Below are positions 53,727 through 62,353 of a stretch of DNA of 64,000 bases, one piece after another. Both the position numbers and the translations under genes were made by a program. This DNA comes from Bdellovibrionia bacterium (GTDB lineage: Bacteria > Bdellovibrionota > Bdellovibrionia > Bdellovibrionales > JAGQZY01). The stretch's first letter is position 1. Each line of letters starts with the position of its first letter. The stretch covers positions 96,437 to 160,436 of the forward strand of contig JAUHWH010000004.1 of NCBI GenBank assembly GCA_030424715.1, given 5' to 3'. The notes under the pieces are model-generated. The model was not told the origin of the DNA, made no database searches, and saw only the letters and a program-made list of their open reading frames with translations.

Positions 53727-54473
53727 TTATTTTTTCTTTTTAAACCAGATAAAAACCCCGACAGCGGCTAAGACCATGGAAAACATAAAAAGAAGATAAG
53801 AGAACGAGTCTGAGCGGCCGCCAGGTTCGTTTTTGCCACTGTTGCCGAACAGTTCGTCGGGCAGATCAATGGGGTGAGAGAGAATTTGCTTACCTAACTC
53901 TTTTCTGTCCACCTTTGAAAGCTGAGTCGCCGTAACATTTAAGCTTTTAATCCCTTTGAAAAAATCACTGGAGTACTTGGTGTAGAATTTTTTGTGAGCG
54001 GTAAATGAAACCAGAACTGCCACGTCCCCTTTGATCGTCGAAAGGTAGCGAGTGTAGTAGTGCGGAAGTTCACTGCTGAGGTGCATTCCATCGACCCACT
54101 TGAGTTGCCTAATTCCTACTATTTTATTGTGAATCACTTTTGACTGAGAGGAGCGACCGGGGGCTTTCACGGGTTTTGCTGTACCGAAATGATCACTGAA
54201 TGCCTTTAAAGAGTCGATACTGCTTTTCTGTTTGGCTGCGACTACGATAACGGCCTCGCGCGACTTTTTAATTTGTTCTTTACAGTCTTCCGAGGAGCGA
54301 TTTTTTTTACAAGAGGTGGAAACACGATGACGGCATAGCCAAGCTCGCTCTTTAAGATGACATTGCCACTGGTCCGGCATTCGAAACTCGATGTAGGAAT
54401 TTTTAAAAGACTTTCCAAAACCGAGTTGTGGAAAAGAGGCTAATAAAAAGACCAAACAGAGCTTTTTAAACAT
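53727..54473 (-). CDS. Exported protein with C-terminal anchor, tandem copy B
   Basis: The ATG at 54473 lies five bases after the stop of copy A. Signal peptide LVFLLASFPQLGFG. The mature protein has SYIEFRMPDQWQCHL, paired Cys (WLC, SCKKN, DCKEQ), DGMHLSSELPHYYTRYLST and SFTAHKKFY, all present with changes in copy A, so the two arose by duplication. A Ser/Gly-rich stretch is followed by a C-terminal helix (LFMFSMVLAAVGVFIWF) and four Lys, giving a type I membrane protein with nearly all its mass in the periplasm. Function unknown. Confidence 0.72.
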   Translation of the reverse strand: MFKKLCLVFLLASFPQLGFGKSFKNSYIEFRMPDQWQCHLKERAWLCRHRVSTSCKKNRSSEDCKEQIKKSREAVIVVAAKQKSSIDSLKAFSDHFGTAKPVKAPGRSSQSKVIHNKIVGIRQLKWVDGMHLSSELPHYYTRYLSTIKGDVAVLVSFTAHKKFYTKYSSDFFKGIKSLNVTATQLSKVDRKELGKQILSHPIDLPDELFGNSGKNEPGGRSDSFSYLLFMFSMVLAAVGVFIWFKKKK

Positions 54474-54478
54474 GTTGT

Positions 54479-55273
54479 CTATCGCCGTCCCTTGATCCAA
54501 ATAAAGACTCCGGCGAGGGCCAGCAGAACGGCACCGATGAGCAAGTAGGAGTCAGCCCCAAGACCTGTGTTGCCAGAACTCTCATCCCAGCCAGCGGCTT
54601 CATCCAACGCCGTATCCAGGTGAACATCAATATTGGTTCCCAGTGTACCTTTACTCGAATGCATTTCACGCTTGCTGATGGTTTGTGCTTTTGTGGCCAG
54701 AACACGCAAAGACTTTATCGCTTTAAAGAACTCACTGCTGTATCGAGTGTAGTAGAGTTTGTGGGCGCTAAACGTAACAAGAACGGCAATATTACCTTTG
54801 AGTGTGGCGACGTAGCGCGTGTAGTAGTGAGGAATCTCGCTTCCGAGGTGCATGCCATCAATCCACTTATGCTTCTGAATGTTTATGGGTTTCACATGGA
54901 TAATTTTTGATGTGGAGCGCTTTCCCTTTTTCGTTACGATAGGGCGAGGCGTTTTTAGATGTTGGTAATAGGCTTTAAAAGAGTCTTTGGGGCCTACTTC
55001 TTTGGCCGCCAAAATGATAATCGCCTCTCTGGTTTTTTTGCGTTGCGCTTTACACGACTTGCTACTCGATTTTGCACCCAAGCATTTTTTTGAAATGGCA
55101 TATCGACAGATCCAAGCTGTATTTTCAAGGTAGCAATTCCACTTGGATGGTAGCTCAAAGCTGACATACGAATTGCGAAAAACCTTGGCTACCGCTTTTG
55201 GAGGCATCCCAAAACTGACCATAAAGAAAACCGAGGCGAACAAAATAGGGAGGATATTCTTTTTTATAAACAT
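54479..55273 (-). CDS. Exported protein with C-terminal anchor, tandem copy A
   Basis: A 264-residue protein with signal peptide (PILFASVFFMVSFGMPPKAVA), the shared SYVSFELPSKWNCYL start, the shared DGMHLGSEIPHYYTRYVAT segment and the shared SAHKLYYTRYSSEFFKAIKSL helix. After a GlySer-rich spacer comes a last helix (SYLLIGAVLLALAGVFIWI) and KGRR. The fixed Cys pairs are kept in both copies. No family is recognised. The layout (spacer, helix, basic tail) resembles proteins processed by sorting systems at the C terminus, which is only a possibility. Confidence 0.72.
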   Translation of the reverse strand: MFIKKNILPILFASVFFMVSFGMPPKAVAKVFRNSYVSFELPSKWNCYLENTAWICRYAISKKCLGAKSSSKSCKAQRKKTREAIIILAAKEVGPKDSFKAYYQHLKTPRPIVTKKGKRSTSKIIHVKPINIQKHKWIDGMHLGSEIPHYYTRYVATLKGNIAVLVTFSAHKLYYTRYSSEFFKAIKSLRVLATKAQTISKREMHSSKGTLGTNIDVHLDTALDEAAGWDESSGNTGLGADSYLLIGAVLLALAGVFIWIKGRR

Positions 55274-55414
55274 AGGTTTAGACTACCAAAGTTCTGTCGT
55301 GGGAGTAACGACGATCAAGCACTTGGTCTAGTGAATTGTCTATTTTCGAGAGATGAAGAAGGAGAGGTTAAAAAAGCGGTGGTTGCCGTCCCTAGCATTC
55401 CACCTCTCCCCCCA

Positions 55415-57223
55415 TTAAAAACTGAGTGTTTGATTTGATTGAATATTCACCCTTTGCACATTTTGCACAGCCTCTAGAGCACTTAACACGCGTCCGGAAC
55501 CGACCACTGAGTCTAGCTCGGCGTATTGAGTTCCGCTGCTCATTAGGATTCTGCGAATTTGCACAGGTGTGATCGATGGGTTGGCATCAATCATGAGGGC
55601 GGCCACTCCGGCAACCACTGGCGCCGCCATGGAAGTTCCACCCTGTCCAATAAAAGGTACATTTTCAGGATTCAATGTGGCTAGTGAGTAGAGAGGTTCC
55701 CCTCGGTCACCACCGGGAGCGGCCACATCCACTTCGGCAAGACCAAAATTGGAGTAGCTCGCCAAGTTCTGATCGACACCAACGGCGGCGACGTTCACAA
55801 GGTTGGGAACGTCCAGTTCGCCGGGATAAATATCGTTACCAGGAAGACTGAGATCAAGTCGACTATTACCGGAGGCGCTAATGAAAACCACGTTGTTGTC
55901 GTGTGCGTATTGGAGAGCTGCCTGAAAGGCCGGTATGTCACTCTGAAAGCCACCAAGAGAGGCGTTGATCACCTGAGCACCATTGTCGACGGCGTAGTAA
56001 ACCCCGGCAATCACACTGGCCACATCACCACCACCAGAGGCGGCCATCACCTTGACCGGAAGAATCTTGGCATCCTTGGCAACGCCATGGATATGAGATG
56101 CAGCGAGCCCTGAGACATGAGAGCCATGGCCCTCGTCATCAAATGGTTTGTTGTCGTTGTTAATGAAGTCCCAACCGAGAATGTCATCGGGAAACCCGTT
56201 GCCATCATCGTCGCTATCAGCCTGTCCAAACCTTTCGCTGTTTTTAACGGCAAGGTTGAACTTAATACCCAGGTGATTGTAGTGCAGTCCAGTGTCGAGA
56301 ACTGCGATGGTTACTCCTTGGCCAGTGGCCAACTCCCAAGCTTGTTGGGCTTGGATTCTAGCCAGATGAGTGAAGGCCTCTAACTTGGCCATTGGCTTTG
56401 CATCACCCTCTTTGGCGAGTTCAATTTCAGGATTGTGAGTGACCATAAAGCGGCCGAGTTGGACATCGCAAGCTTTGTCAGCATCTTGCACCACAACGGC
56501 GATGGTATACAGCCCAACCATGTCTGGCGTGACTTCCAGCTCGAGACCTTTTCGAATGTCTTTGGAGATTTTTGACCCCGATGGCGTTATGACTTCCCAG
56601 CGCACTTCTTCTATTGTTGAAGGGCTCAAGTTGCCTCCGTCTATCGGCCCCATCAAACCTGTTGGGTCAATAGAGGCACGGGATTGGCCGCCTAAGCTAC
56701 CGGCTGAACTAAATACGACGGTCTCGCCAAGGTTCATCGTGGGTGACTGGCTTAACACGCCATTGATGACCGAAAGTTTCACCAAGGGTCTCTGTTCGGA
56801 CTGTAGGTCACACCCCAACAAAGCCGGTGGTATATTTTGCTGTTGCGGTGGCTGAAGGTTTACTGGGGGTTGATTGGCTTCGCTGTCTGCGACGAACTTA
56901 GAATAAGGATTGTCGCTCAAGCGGTTGGACTGTGGTTCTATATAAAGGTTCTGTTGAGCACTAACAGAAGGAGCAATGGCCTTGATTGTTGCGTAGTCTA
57001 GGCCTTTTACCGTGTAAATATTATGCTTAACACTGAGCACTCGGTAGCTTGAACTGGCTGCGATCACGGCTTCAGCGTCTTGCTTGCTTGAACTTTTTAT
57101 AATGAATTCAGAAGCGGCTTCTTCTTGTGAGTTGGGAGCGTGGTCCACTTGGACCGGACCTCCGCAAGCCGTCAACAAACTCCAACATACCAAAACAACT
57201 ACAGAATAAGTGACATTTTTCAC
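55415..57223 (-). CDS. Subtilisin-like serine protease lipoprotein
   Basis: A 602-residue protein starting by GTG after GGGGGG. Lipobox LLTAC with Cys20. Residues about 35-95 look like an I9-type propeptide, 150-262 like a beta-sandwich, and 285-595 the S8 catalytic domain: Asp310 in VLDTGLHYNHLG, His366 in GHGSHVSGL, Asn453 in SGNS and Ser531 in GTSMAAPVVAG. All catalytic residues are present. A lipid-anchored protease on the outside or in the periplasm. It is divergent from a LysR gene that may control it. Confidence 0.93.
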   Translation of the reverse strand: MKNVTYSVVVLVCWSLLTACGGPVQVDHAPNSQEEAASEFIIKSSSKQDAEAVIAASSSYRVLSVKHNIYTVKGLDYATIKAIAPSVSAQQNLYIEPQSNRLSDNPYSKFVADSEANQPPVNLQPPQQQNIPPALLGCDLQSEQRPLVKLSVINGVLSQSPTMNLGETVVFSSAGSLGGQSRASIDPTGLMGPIDGGNLSPSTIEEVRWEVITPSGSKISKDIRKGLELEVTPDMVGLYTIAVVVQDADKACDVQLGRFMVTHNPEIELAKEGDAKPMAKLEAFTHLARIQAQQAWELATGQGVTIAVLDTGLHYNHLGIKFNLAVKNSERFGQADSDDDGNGFPDDILGWDFINNDNKPFDDEGHGSHVSGLAASHIHGVAKDAKILPVKVMAASGGGDVASVIAGVYYAVDNGAQVINASLGGFQSDIPAFQAALQYAHDNNVVFISASGNSRLDLSLPGNDIYPGELDVPNLVNVAAVGVDQNLASYSNFGLAEVDVAAPGGDRGEPLYSLATLNPENVPFIGQGGTSMAAPVVAGVAALMIDANPSITPVQIRRILMSSGTQYAELDSVVGSGRVLSALEAVQNVQRVNIQSNQTLSF

Positions 57224-57326
57224 TTTATCTCCCCCCGATTTAAAGTCTTCCCCAAGACTTGGCCCACAAGACCATGGTCCAGGGGGTATGTAAAGTTTTC
57301 TTTTTTATGACCTCGCATAAGAAAAT

Positions 57327-57342
57327 CTTATAATGTTGTAAG
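57327..57342 (+). promoter_or_regulatory. LysR-type box overlapping the -10 element
   Basis: CTTATAATGTTGTAAG is an inverted repeat (CTTA..TAAG) containing T-N11-A. TATAAT at 57329-57334 lies within it and would serve as the -10 of the LysR gene, 28 bases from... the ATG at 57370 being about 35 bases on. A regulator bound here would block its own promoter, as many LysR proteins do (inferred). Confidence 0.5.
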
Positions 57343-57369
57343 TTCTTGAAAATATTGGTAAGGTGACCC

Positions 57370-58281
57370 ATGAATTTTCAACAATTGACCACTTTTTGTA
57401 CCGTTCTTGCCGAGGGCAGCATGACCGCCGCCGCCGAAAAACTCTATCTGACCCAGCCAGCCGTGAGCCAACAGATCCGAAATTTGGAAGATGAGCTCAG
57501 TGTTGAGCTTCTGGTTCGGGGTTCAAGGCAAGCGAAATCCACTCCTCAGGGACAAATTCTGTACGACTATGCGAAAAAGATCATAGCCCTTAATCAGCAA
57601 GCGCAGGTGGCCATTCAAACCATTGGTGAAGCGATTCAGGGAACATTACGAATTGGAACTTTAAATTCTTTAGGGCTCTATATAATAAGCCCCGTTGTGG
57701 GTTTGTTTTTGAAACATAACTCAAAATTAAAAATTAAACTGAATTACGAAGACGGATTGACTCTGATTGAGCAGTTTAAGAATGATCAACTGGATGTCAT
57801 TATTATTCCAGACGCATTGGCCGAGTATCAACTTCCTCTCGAGACCGCCGATAAAAAACTTTTGATGAAAGATGAGATGTGGTTGGTGGGAACCAGCAAA
57901 GACAGCAACATTCCCACTGAAATTTCGTTGAAAGACTTAAGCTCACAGCCCATCGTGCGTTTGTCAGAGAAGTTCCCGAGCTTCCAAAGTGCTCTGAGTC
58001 AGAAAACCCAGAGTTCGCAAGCCGATGTGACACCGGTTTTTGAAACCACAAATGTGGGGACGATAAAACGTGTTATCGAATCTGGCTTGGGCTGGGGTTT
58101 TTTACCAGCTCACAGTATTCGCAAACATGTGCGCACCGGGAGAATGTCATCGGTGCCAATTGTTGATTTTCAATATCCGATGAATGTGCAATTTTATTCA
58201 AAGAAAGACTGTGGCCCCGATCAAGCTAGAGTGTTTGACGTTTTTTACCGTGCCTTGCTGCAACAAATCCAACACAAGTGA
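57370..58281 (+). CDS. LysR-family transcriptional regulator
   Basis: A 303-residue protein with the winged helix-turn-helix at residues 1-60 (FCTVLAEGSMTAAAEKLYLT followed by QPAVSQQIRNLE) and a periplasmic-binding-like effector domain at about 90-295 (LRIGTLNSL, DVIIIPDALAEYQLP). The effector is unknown. AAGG-TG precedes the ATG. It is divergent from the subtilase lipoprotein, with 146 bases between, and the next gene is 130 bases on. Confidence 0.92.
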   Translation: MNFQQLTTFCTVLAEGSMTAAAEKLYLTQPAVSQQIRNLEDELSVELLVRGSRQAKSTPQGQILYDYAKKIIALNQQAQVAIQTIGEAIQGTLRIGTLNSLGLYIISPVVGLFLKHNSKLKIKLNYEDGLTLIEQFKNDQLDVIIIPDALAEYQLPLETADKKLLMKDEMWLVGTSKDSNIPTEISLKDLSSQPIVRLSEKFPSFQSALSQKTQSSQADVTPVFETTNVGTIKRVIESGLGWGFLPAHSIRKHVRTGRMSSVPIVDFQYPMNVQFYSKKDCGPDQARVFDVFYRALLQQIQHK

Positions 58282-58411
58282 TAGTCAGGTCGCTCTTGAT
58301 CTTGTGACAGTGAGTGATGGCCGAATTCCGCAACTCCCTTAAAAAATAGCTGGAAGAGAAGCCTCAAATCCGATAATGATTGGCTTCCATTGATTATCGG
58401 GGGGTGATCTT

Positions 58412-59047
58412 GTGTGCTATCGCGTTTGTGCTTTTGTCTTTGTATCTTTTGTTTCAGTTTTAATACAGGCTCAGCCGGCTTTGGTCGATCTCGATACCTT
58501 TCAACCCGGGGTGACTTGGGTTTGGTCTTACTCGGAGCGCGCCGACGACGAAGGGGCCTGGCCGGCCCCTTATCTTTTTGAAACCTACAAAGTGGTGGAA
58601 CGCCAAGGGGATCGAGTCACTATTGATATGGCCAGTCACGACTCGCGAAGGACACATTGGGATCCCCATCATCGTTTTGTAGTAAACTTGAAGGATTGTT
58701 TGAATTCGAAAAAGTCACTGCGCCGATTGTTTCATTGGAAGATCGCTTTTTATACAAAAACTCGCAGTGCCGACTGGCATTTGGTTTCACGCAAACATGA
58801 CAACTTGGCCTTTATCGAAAAATTCAATTGTTACGACGGACCCATTCCATTTCAAGAAATTCTTCGAAAGACTGTCGGTGAAGTGCGAGTCACCGCAAAG
58901 TGGCTGTCGATACCACTGCAGTCTTTTTATATCGCCGATCAATCTCAGCTTGCCGGCGTAGCGGCTCAGCGCCGGTCGAGAAACTACCAGATGCTTCTGG
59001 ATTCTTCAAATCTTGTTGAAGTTGAGAGGCTGGCAGGACTTTACTGA
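58412..59047 (+). CDS. Exported protein of unknown function
   Basis: A 211-residue protein starting by GTG after GGGGGG. Signal peptide (VCAFVFVSFVSVLIQAQPA). The mature protein is basic and rich in Trp, Tyr and His, with FQPGVTWVWSYSERADD and HWDPHHRFVVN segments, and two Cys. No family is recognised. The stop codon is the first of six in-frame TGA codons made by a hexanucleotide repeat. Confidence 0.65.
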   Translation: MCYRVCAFVFVSFVSVLIQAQPALVDLDTFQPGVTWVWSYSERADDEGAWPAPYLFETYKVVERQGDRVTIDMASHDSRRTHWDPHHRFVVNLKDCLNSKKSLRRLFHWKIAFYTKTRSADWHLVSRKHDNLAFIEKFNCYDGPIPFQEILRKTVGEVRVTAKWLSIPLQSFYIADQSQLAGVAAQRRSRNYQMLLDSSNLVEVERLAGLY

Positions 59048-59077
59048 TACTGATACTGATACTGAGGTTGAGGTTGA
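59042..59077 (+). repeat. Hexanucleotide repeat carrying six in-frame stops
   Basis: Four TACTGA units (59042-59065) followed by two GGTTGA units (59066-59077). The period is six, so every TGA is in the reading frame of the gene before it. The first TGA is the real stop. Confidence 0.85.
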
Positions 59078-59278
59078 GAGGAGTTTATAGCAATTTTCTG
59101 GCTCCACTATCGGTCCTCTGGGGCGGGGCAAAAACTCCCAAATACGTCATATTTTGTAAAAATCGACAGACTCAGAGGCAGCAGGCGTCAGGAGTTCTGC
59201 GACAAACCATTAATATCACTGGAAAAAGTGAGGCTTTGTTTTGTTGGTGTTGGCGCGATTTTTGAATATTCAATAGCT

Positions 59279-60367
59279 ATGGTAAATACGATTCTCCGCT
59301 TTTTCTATGTAGTCATCGGTGCACAGTTGCTGGCGTCGTCAGTAGTAGCCAATGACGGCTATTTTCTATGCACGCCACCGGATCGTTTTATTGATCACAC
59401 TCGAGGGCTTCTCTACGGAACTTTGCAGTACGAGAACCTTGGAGTTTCTCAGCTCGCTGAGGGAACAACGTCTGCGAAAGACGCTTATTTCGCTCTGAAC
59501 TTTAAAAAGTTTCCCTACACGATTGAAGCACATCATCCGAATGCCTTTTTTAAAAGTGGTCGTCAGGTGTTTAAGTCCAGAGATTTGAAACTTGTTAAAA
59601 CGGTGACGAGAACCCACTCTGGGGTCACCCTTTACAAAACCCAAGATCCACCAGCCACATGGAAGATGATCCACGACAGTGCCCGCACCTTGCAGGAGAA
59701 TCTGCTCCCCCGGGATCTCAACCGTATTACCAATAGTGCAGCATACGCTCTTGTGGGGCGACGGGTGGCCTTGGTCGGCTTTCCTAAGCGGGTGAGTTTA
59801 GAATTATCCTTATGTGTTAAGCAAAGCGATCTGGGCGAAGGCCTCTCTGCTGATCGTATCCGTCTGGCCTTTATGCAGTTGATGAAAGACTACAACGACC
59901 GAATAGCCAGTGGTCGATCGGAAAGTCTCATGACGTTTACTTACGATTCGATTTTTCACAAGCCTTTGGACCAACACGAGCTTGTGAGTATGGTTAATCT
60001 TTTGAGTGATCTCTTTGACAATCAAGACTTGGTTTTTCGTTCGCAGTATGGGAACTTTTTAGCAATGGGCGCCTTTTTAACTTCCACTGGTCTACTGAGC
60101 TTGCGGTTCGCCATGCGACGGGCGAATCCGGCACTTTCTATTTTGCCACCTGATATTATTGATTCGTTTTTTACGGTAGGCAAAACGGTCGTGTACGCTC
60201 CGGAAGACCCTGAGTTTCCTTTTTCCACTATAGAAGAGCTTTTTAAAACCAACGACAAAAAGCAGATTATTGAGGCCATCGAAAGCAATCCACATTTAGA
60301 GGCTTATCTCCGTCAATTGGCCATTGTGTTGCACCGGCAAATGAAAACCAGCGATAACGAAATCTGA
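59279..60367 (+). CDS. Exported protein of unknown function
   Basis: The ATG at 59279 gives a good signal peptide (TILRFFYVVIGAQLLASSVVA); the longer frame to 59228 does not. The 362-residue protein has two Cys in its first third and a mixed alpha/beta character, with VGRRVALVGFPKRVSLELSL in the middle and a charged helical tail. It resembles no family that I know. No ribosome binding site is clear. 231 bases lie before it, after the hexanucleotide repeat. Confidence 0.62.
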   Translation: MVNTILRFFYVVIGAQLLASSVVANDGYFLCTPPDRFIDHTRGLLYGTLQYENLGVSQLAEGTTSAKDAYFALNFKKFPYTIEAHHPNAFFKSGRQVFKSRDLKLVKTVTRTHSGVTLYKTQDPPATWKMIHDSARTLQENLLPRDLNRITNSAAYALVGRRVALVGFPKRVSLELSLCVKQSDLGEGLSADRIRLAFMQLMKDYNDRIASGRSESLMTFTYDSIFHKPLDQHELVSMVNLLSDLFDNQDLVFRSQYGNFLAMGAFLTSTGLLSLRFAMRRANPALSILPPDIIDSFFTVGKTVVYAPEDPEFPFSTIEELFKTNDKKQIIEAIESNPHLEAYLRQLAIVLHRQMKTSDNEI

Positions 60368-60627
60368 GGCGACCTCAAATGATTTTAGTAAGTGACGTCA
60401 CCGCAAGAGTGGCAGGGTGAGAGGGCCGGATAGAGCCCCGAACAATCCTCTTCAGTAACAGGCAGAGTCTGCTTTAAGACTTGTTCATCACCGGAACAGA
60501 GGTGCCGATCGTCAGGGTTGGCGATTCTAAGTGTATTGATTCATCAAACGTGGGTTCCCAATCGAGGGAGAGTTCATCGGTTATCGTGAATTTTGCGAAA
60601 TCATGCACGGAAGCTGAGCGACAAACC

Positions 60628-61140
60628 TTAGAAATCTTGCTGCAAACTTAGAACGGGTGCAAATTTCTGGCGCAAGTCGCGATTGTAATGGCGGGCACCC
60701 AATTGAACATAACGAAACCGTATCCATCCCATGATGACGGATGAACCAAGAAGCCCCCAAAAGGCGGTCTCCTGACTTTTTGACATGGAAGAGTCACCAT
60801 CAGAGAGTTCCGAGAATAGCACCACCGTACTAGCAGCCCACAAGCCAAAGCCAACCCAATTCAGAGTGTCAGCTGTGGCAAGTTTCTCCATGGCGGCCGG
60901 CGAAACTTCGTTGATAATGGGTCGCAAAGATTCATCTGTGTATAGGATGCGCTGCTCTTCTCCCATTACGTAAGCTTCACCATATTGGTCCCAATAGTTA
61001 TCGCTGATTGTGAATTTAGAAATTTCTTTTTCGGCTCTGTCGCCCTTCAAGGAAAAATCGGGTTTGGGCCCCTCGTATTTGGTGGCACAAGCCGCCAATA
61101 AGAAAACGCAAAAAACGTTGAAAAAAGGATATATACGCAT
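60628..61140 (-). CDS. Lipoprotein with two membrane-like segments
   Basis: A 170-residue protein with lipobox LLAAC (Cys18). Residues about 95-112 (TLNWVGFGLWAASTVVLF) and 126-142 (AFWGLLGSSVIMGWIRFRY) are hydrophobic and separated by a charged loop, giving a hairpin. The tail is basic. No family is recognised. The 260 bases between it and the gene before, and the 234 bases to the next gene, hold no further gene. Confidence 0.65.
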   Translation of the reverse strand: MRIYPFFNVFCVFLLAACATKYEGPKPDFSLKGDRAEKEISKFTISDNYWDQYGEAYVMGEEQRILYTDESLRPIINEVSPAAMEKLATADTLNWVGFGLWAASTVVLFSELSDGDSSMSKSQETAFWGLLGSSVIMGWIRFRYVQLGARHYNRDLRQKFAPVLSLQQDF

Positions 61141-61342
61141 CGCTAACTTCTAAAAGCACCACGGTTTGGGGTCAAGAGATTAATCCACGGTCATCGAGTC
61201 GGTGCTCAGCGAGTCCTTAAGCATGGACACCTTCGAGATCTGGTGCCCCCTCGTGCTCGACCTTTGCCGCGACTCTTCGATTTAAGAAGAATCCTAAACA
61301 TTCTCTACATATCCCGATAGGGGTAGAAGTTGTCGGTTTGAA

Positions 61343-61348
61343 TATAAT
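61343..61348 (+). promoter_or_regulatory. -10 element before the DUF2945 gene
   Basis: A perfect TATAAT without a recognisable -35. The start of transcription would be near 61355, 20 bases before the ATG, with TTGGAGG in the leader. Confidence 0.45.
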
Positions 61349-61374
61349 TAAGGTTGTGAAGTTGGAGGCAACTT

Positions 61375-61584
61375 ATGATTCGTGAAGGAACAGAAGTAAA
61401 ATGGAACTGGGGCCGTGGTGAAGCCAGTGGAAGGGTGAAAAAAGTCTTTCATTCTGACGTGAGCCGCACCATTGAAGGCAACAAGGTCACCCGAGCGGCA
61501 AGCGACGACAGTCCAGCCTACTTGATCGAACAGAGCGATGGCCAAAAAGTCCTGAAGTCGTCCTCCGAAGTCACAAGATATTAA
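61375..61584 (+). CDS. DUF2945 (HVA1/Tudor-like) small protein
   Basis: A 69-residue protein: EGTEVKWNWGRGEASGRVKKVF, then NKVTRAASDDSPAYLIEQSDG and VLKSSSEV, which is the full DUF2945 pattern (shown in part). The fold is an SH3/Tudor-like barrel, and in many bacteria the gene sits near stress genes. GGAGG lies six bases before the ATG. The PNPOx-like gene follows after 36 bases. Confidence 0.88.
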   Translation: MIREGTEVKWNWGRGEASGRVKKVFHSDVSRTIEGNKVTRAASDDSPAYLIEQSDGQKVLKSSSEVTRY

Positions 61585-61620
61585 TTTCAGAAGCACTCAC
61601 TTTAACGAAAGGACCACAAT

Positions 61621-62100
61621 ATGGGCTCACCTGAACATAAGCAGAAAATTTGGAACTTAATCTCAAAAATCGGTACAGGAATGCTAGTCACCGACGATGA
61701 AGGCTCGCTCCGAGCAAGACCGATGCAATTAGTGCAGGATAGCTATGACGGAAAGCTTTGGTTTTTTACCAGAATCGATTCCTCAAAGTCTGAAGAAATA
61801 TTTAAAGATCGTGACGTTTGTATCAATTTTAGCGACCCCAATTCAAAGACCTTTGTTTCGTTGAGTGGTCGTGCCCGTGTGACCACTGACAAAAAGCTCG
61901 TCGACCGATTCTGGGGGCCGAGTGTGAAGCCATGGTTTCCTGAAGGTAAAGACCACCCCAGTTGCGGTCTCATCGAAATCAAAATTAATTACGGCGAACA
62001 CTGGGATAGCGACGTCAGCAAACTCGGTTTTATCTACGAAATGGCCAAAGCCAAACTCACCGAAAGTCGCCCCGACGTCGGAGAAAATCAAAAGTTTTAA
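61621..62100 (+). CDS. PNPOx-fold flavin-binding protein, general stress protein 26-like
   Basis: A 159-residue split-barrel protein. KIGTGMLVTDDEGSLRARPM, LWFFTRIDSSKSEEIF and VCINFSDPNSKTFVSLSGRA are the order of general stress protein 26-type pyridoxamine oxidase-like proteins that bind FMN or heme. The tail GFIYEMAKAKLT is also typical. The role is probably in oxidative or general stress. AACGAAAGGA precedes the ATG. It is on the transcript of the DUF2945 gene. Confidence 0.88.
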   Translation: MGSPEHKQKIWNLISKIGTGMLVTDDEGSLRARPMQLVQDSYDGKLWFFTRIDSSKSEEIFKDRDVCINFSDPNSKTFVSLSGRARVTTDKKLVDRFWGPSVKPWFPEGKDHPSCGLIEIKINYGEHWDSDVSKLGFIYEMAKAKLTESRPDVGENQKF

Positions 62101-62115
62101 AAACATCTTCAAGCC

Positions 62116-62154
62116 AGCGGGGTCTCGTCCCCCCCCTTACCGAGGCCCCGCTGA
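62116..62154 (+). terminator. Strong hairpin after the PNPOx gene
   Basis: CAGCGGGG pairs with CCCCGCTG and the inner CTCG with CGAG, giving about 12 pairs. The tail is only ACAGTTTCT, so it may act as a weak or Rho-assisted terminator. Confidence 0.55.
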
Positions 62155-62353
62155 CAGTTTCTCAAGATCTCAATCCGAAAAGCATGCCTCTTTCTAAAGA
62201 GCGAAATCTGCGCCCCAGGGGTTTGGTGGTCCTGTTTGAATATGAGACAGAGGGCTTTACCAGACCTTCGTTTTCAATGCTTTAGTCAATGGTGTGGGGT
62301 TGAATTCAGTCACTTTTTCAATAGTTTCAAACATAAAACGCCGATACGGAGCT

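Noticed and set aside
61290-61318. Sigma-28 promoter before the DUF2945 gene
   Set aside because: A CCCGATAG is present, but the TAAACATT-like part is ten bases away instead of eleven and lacks the G, and a TATAAT lies closer to the gene.
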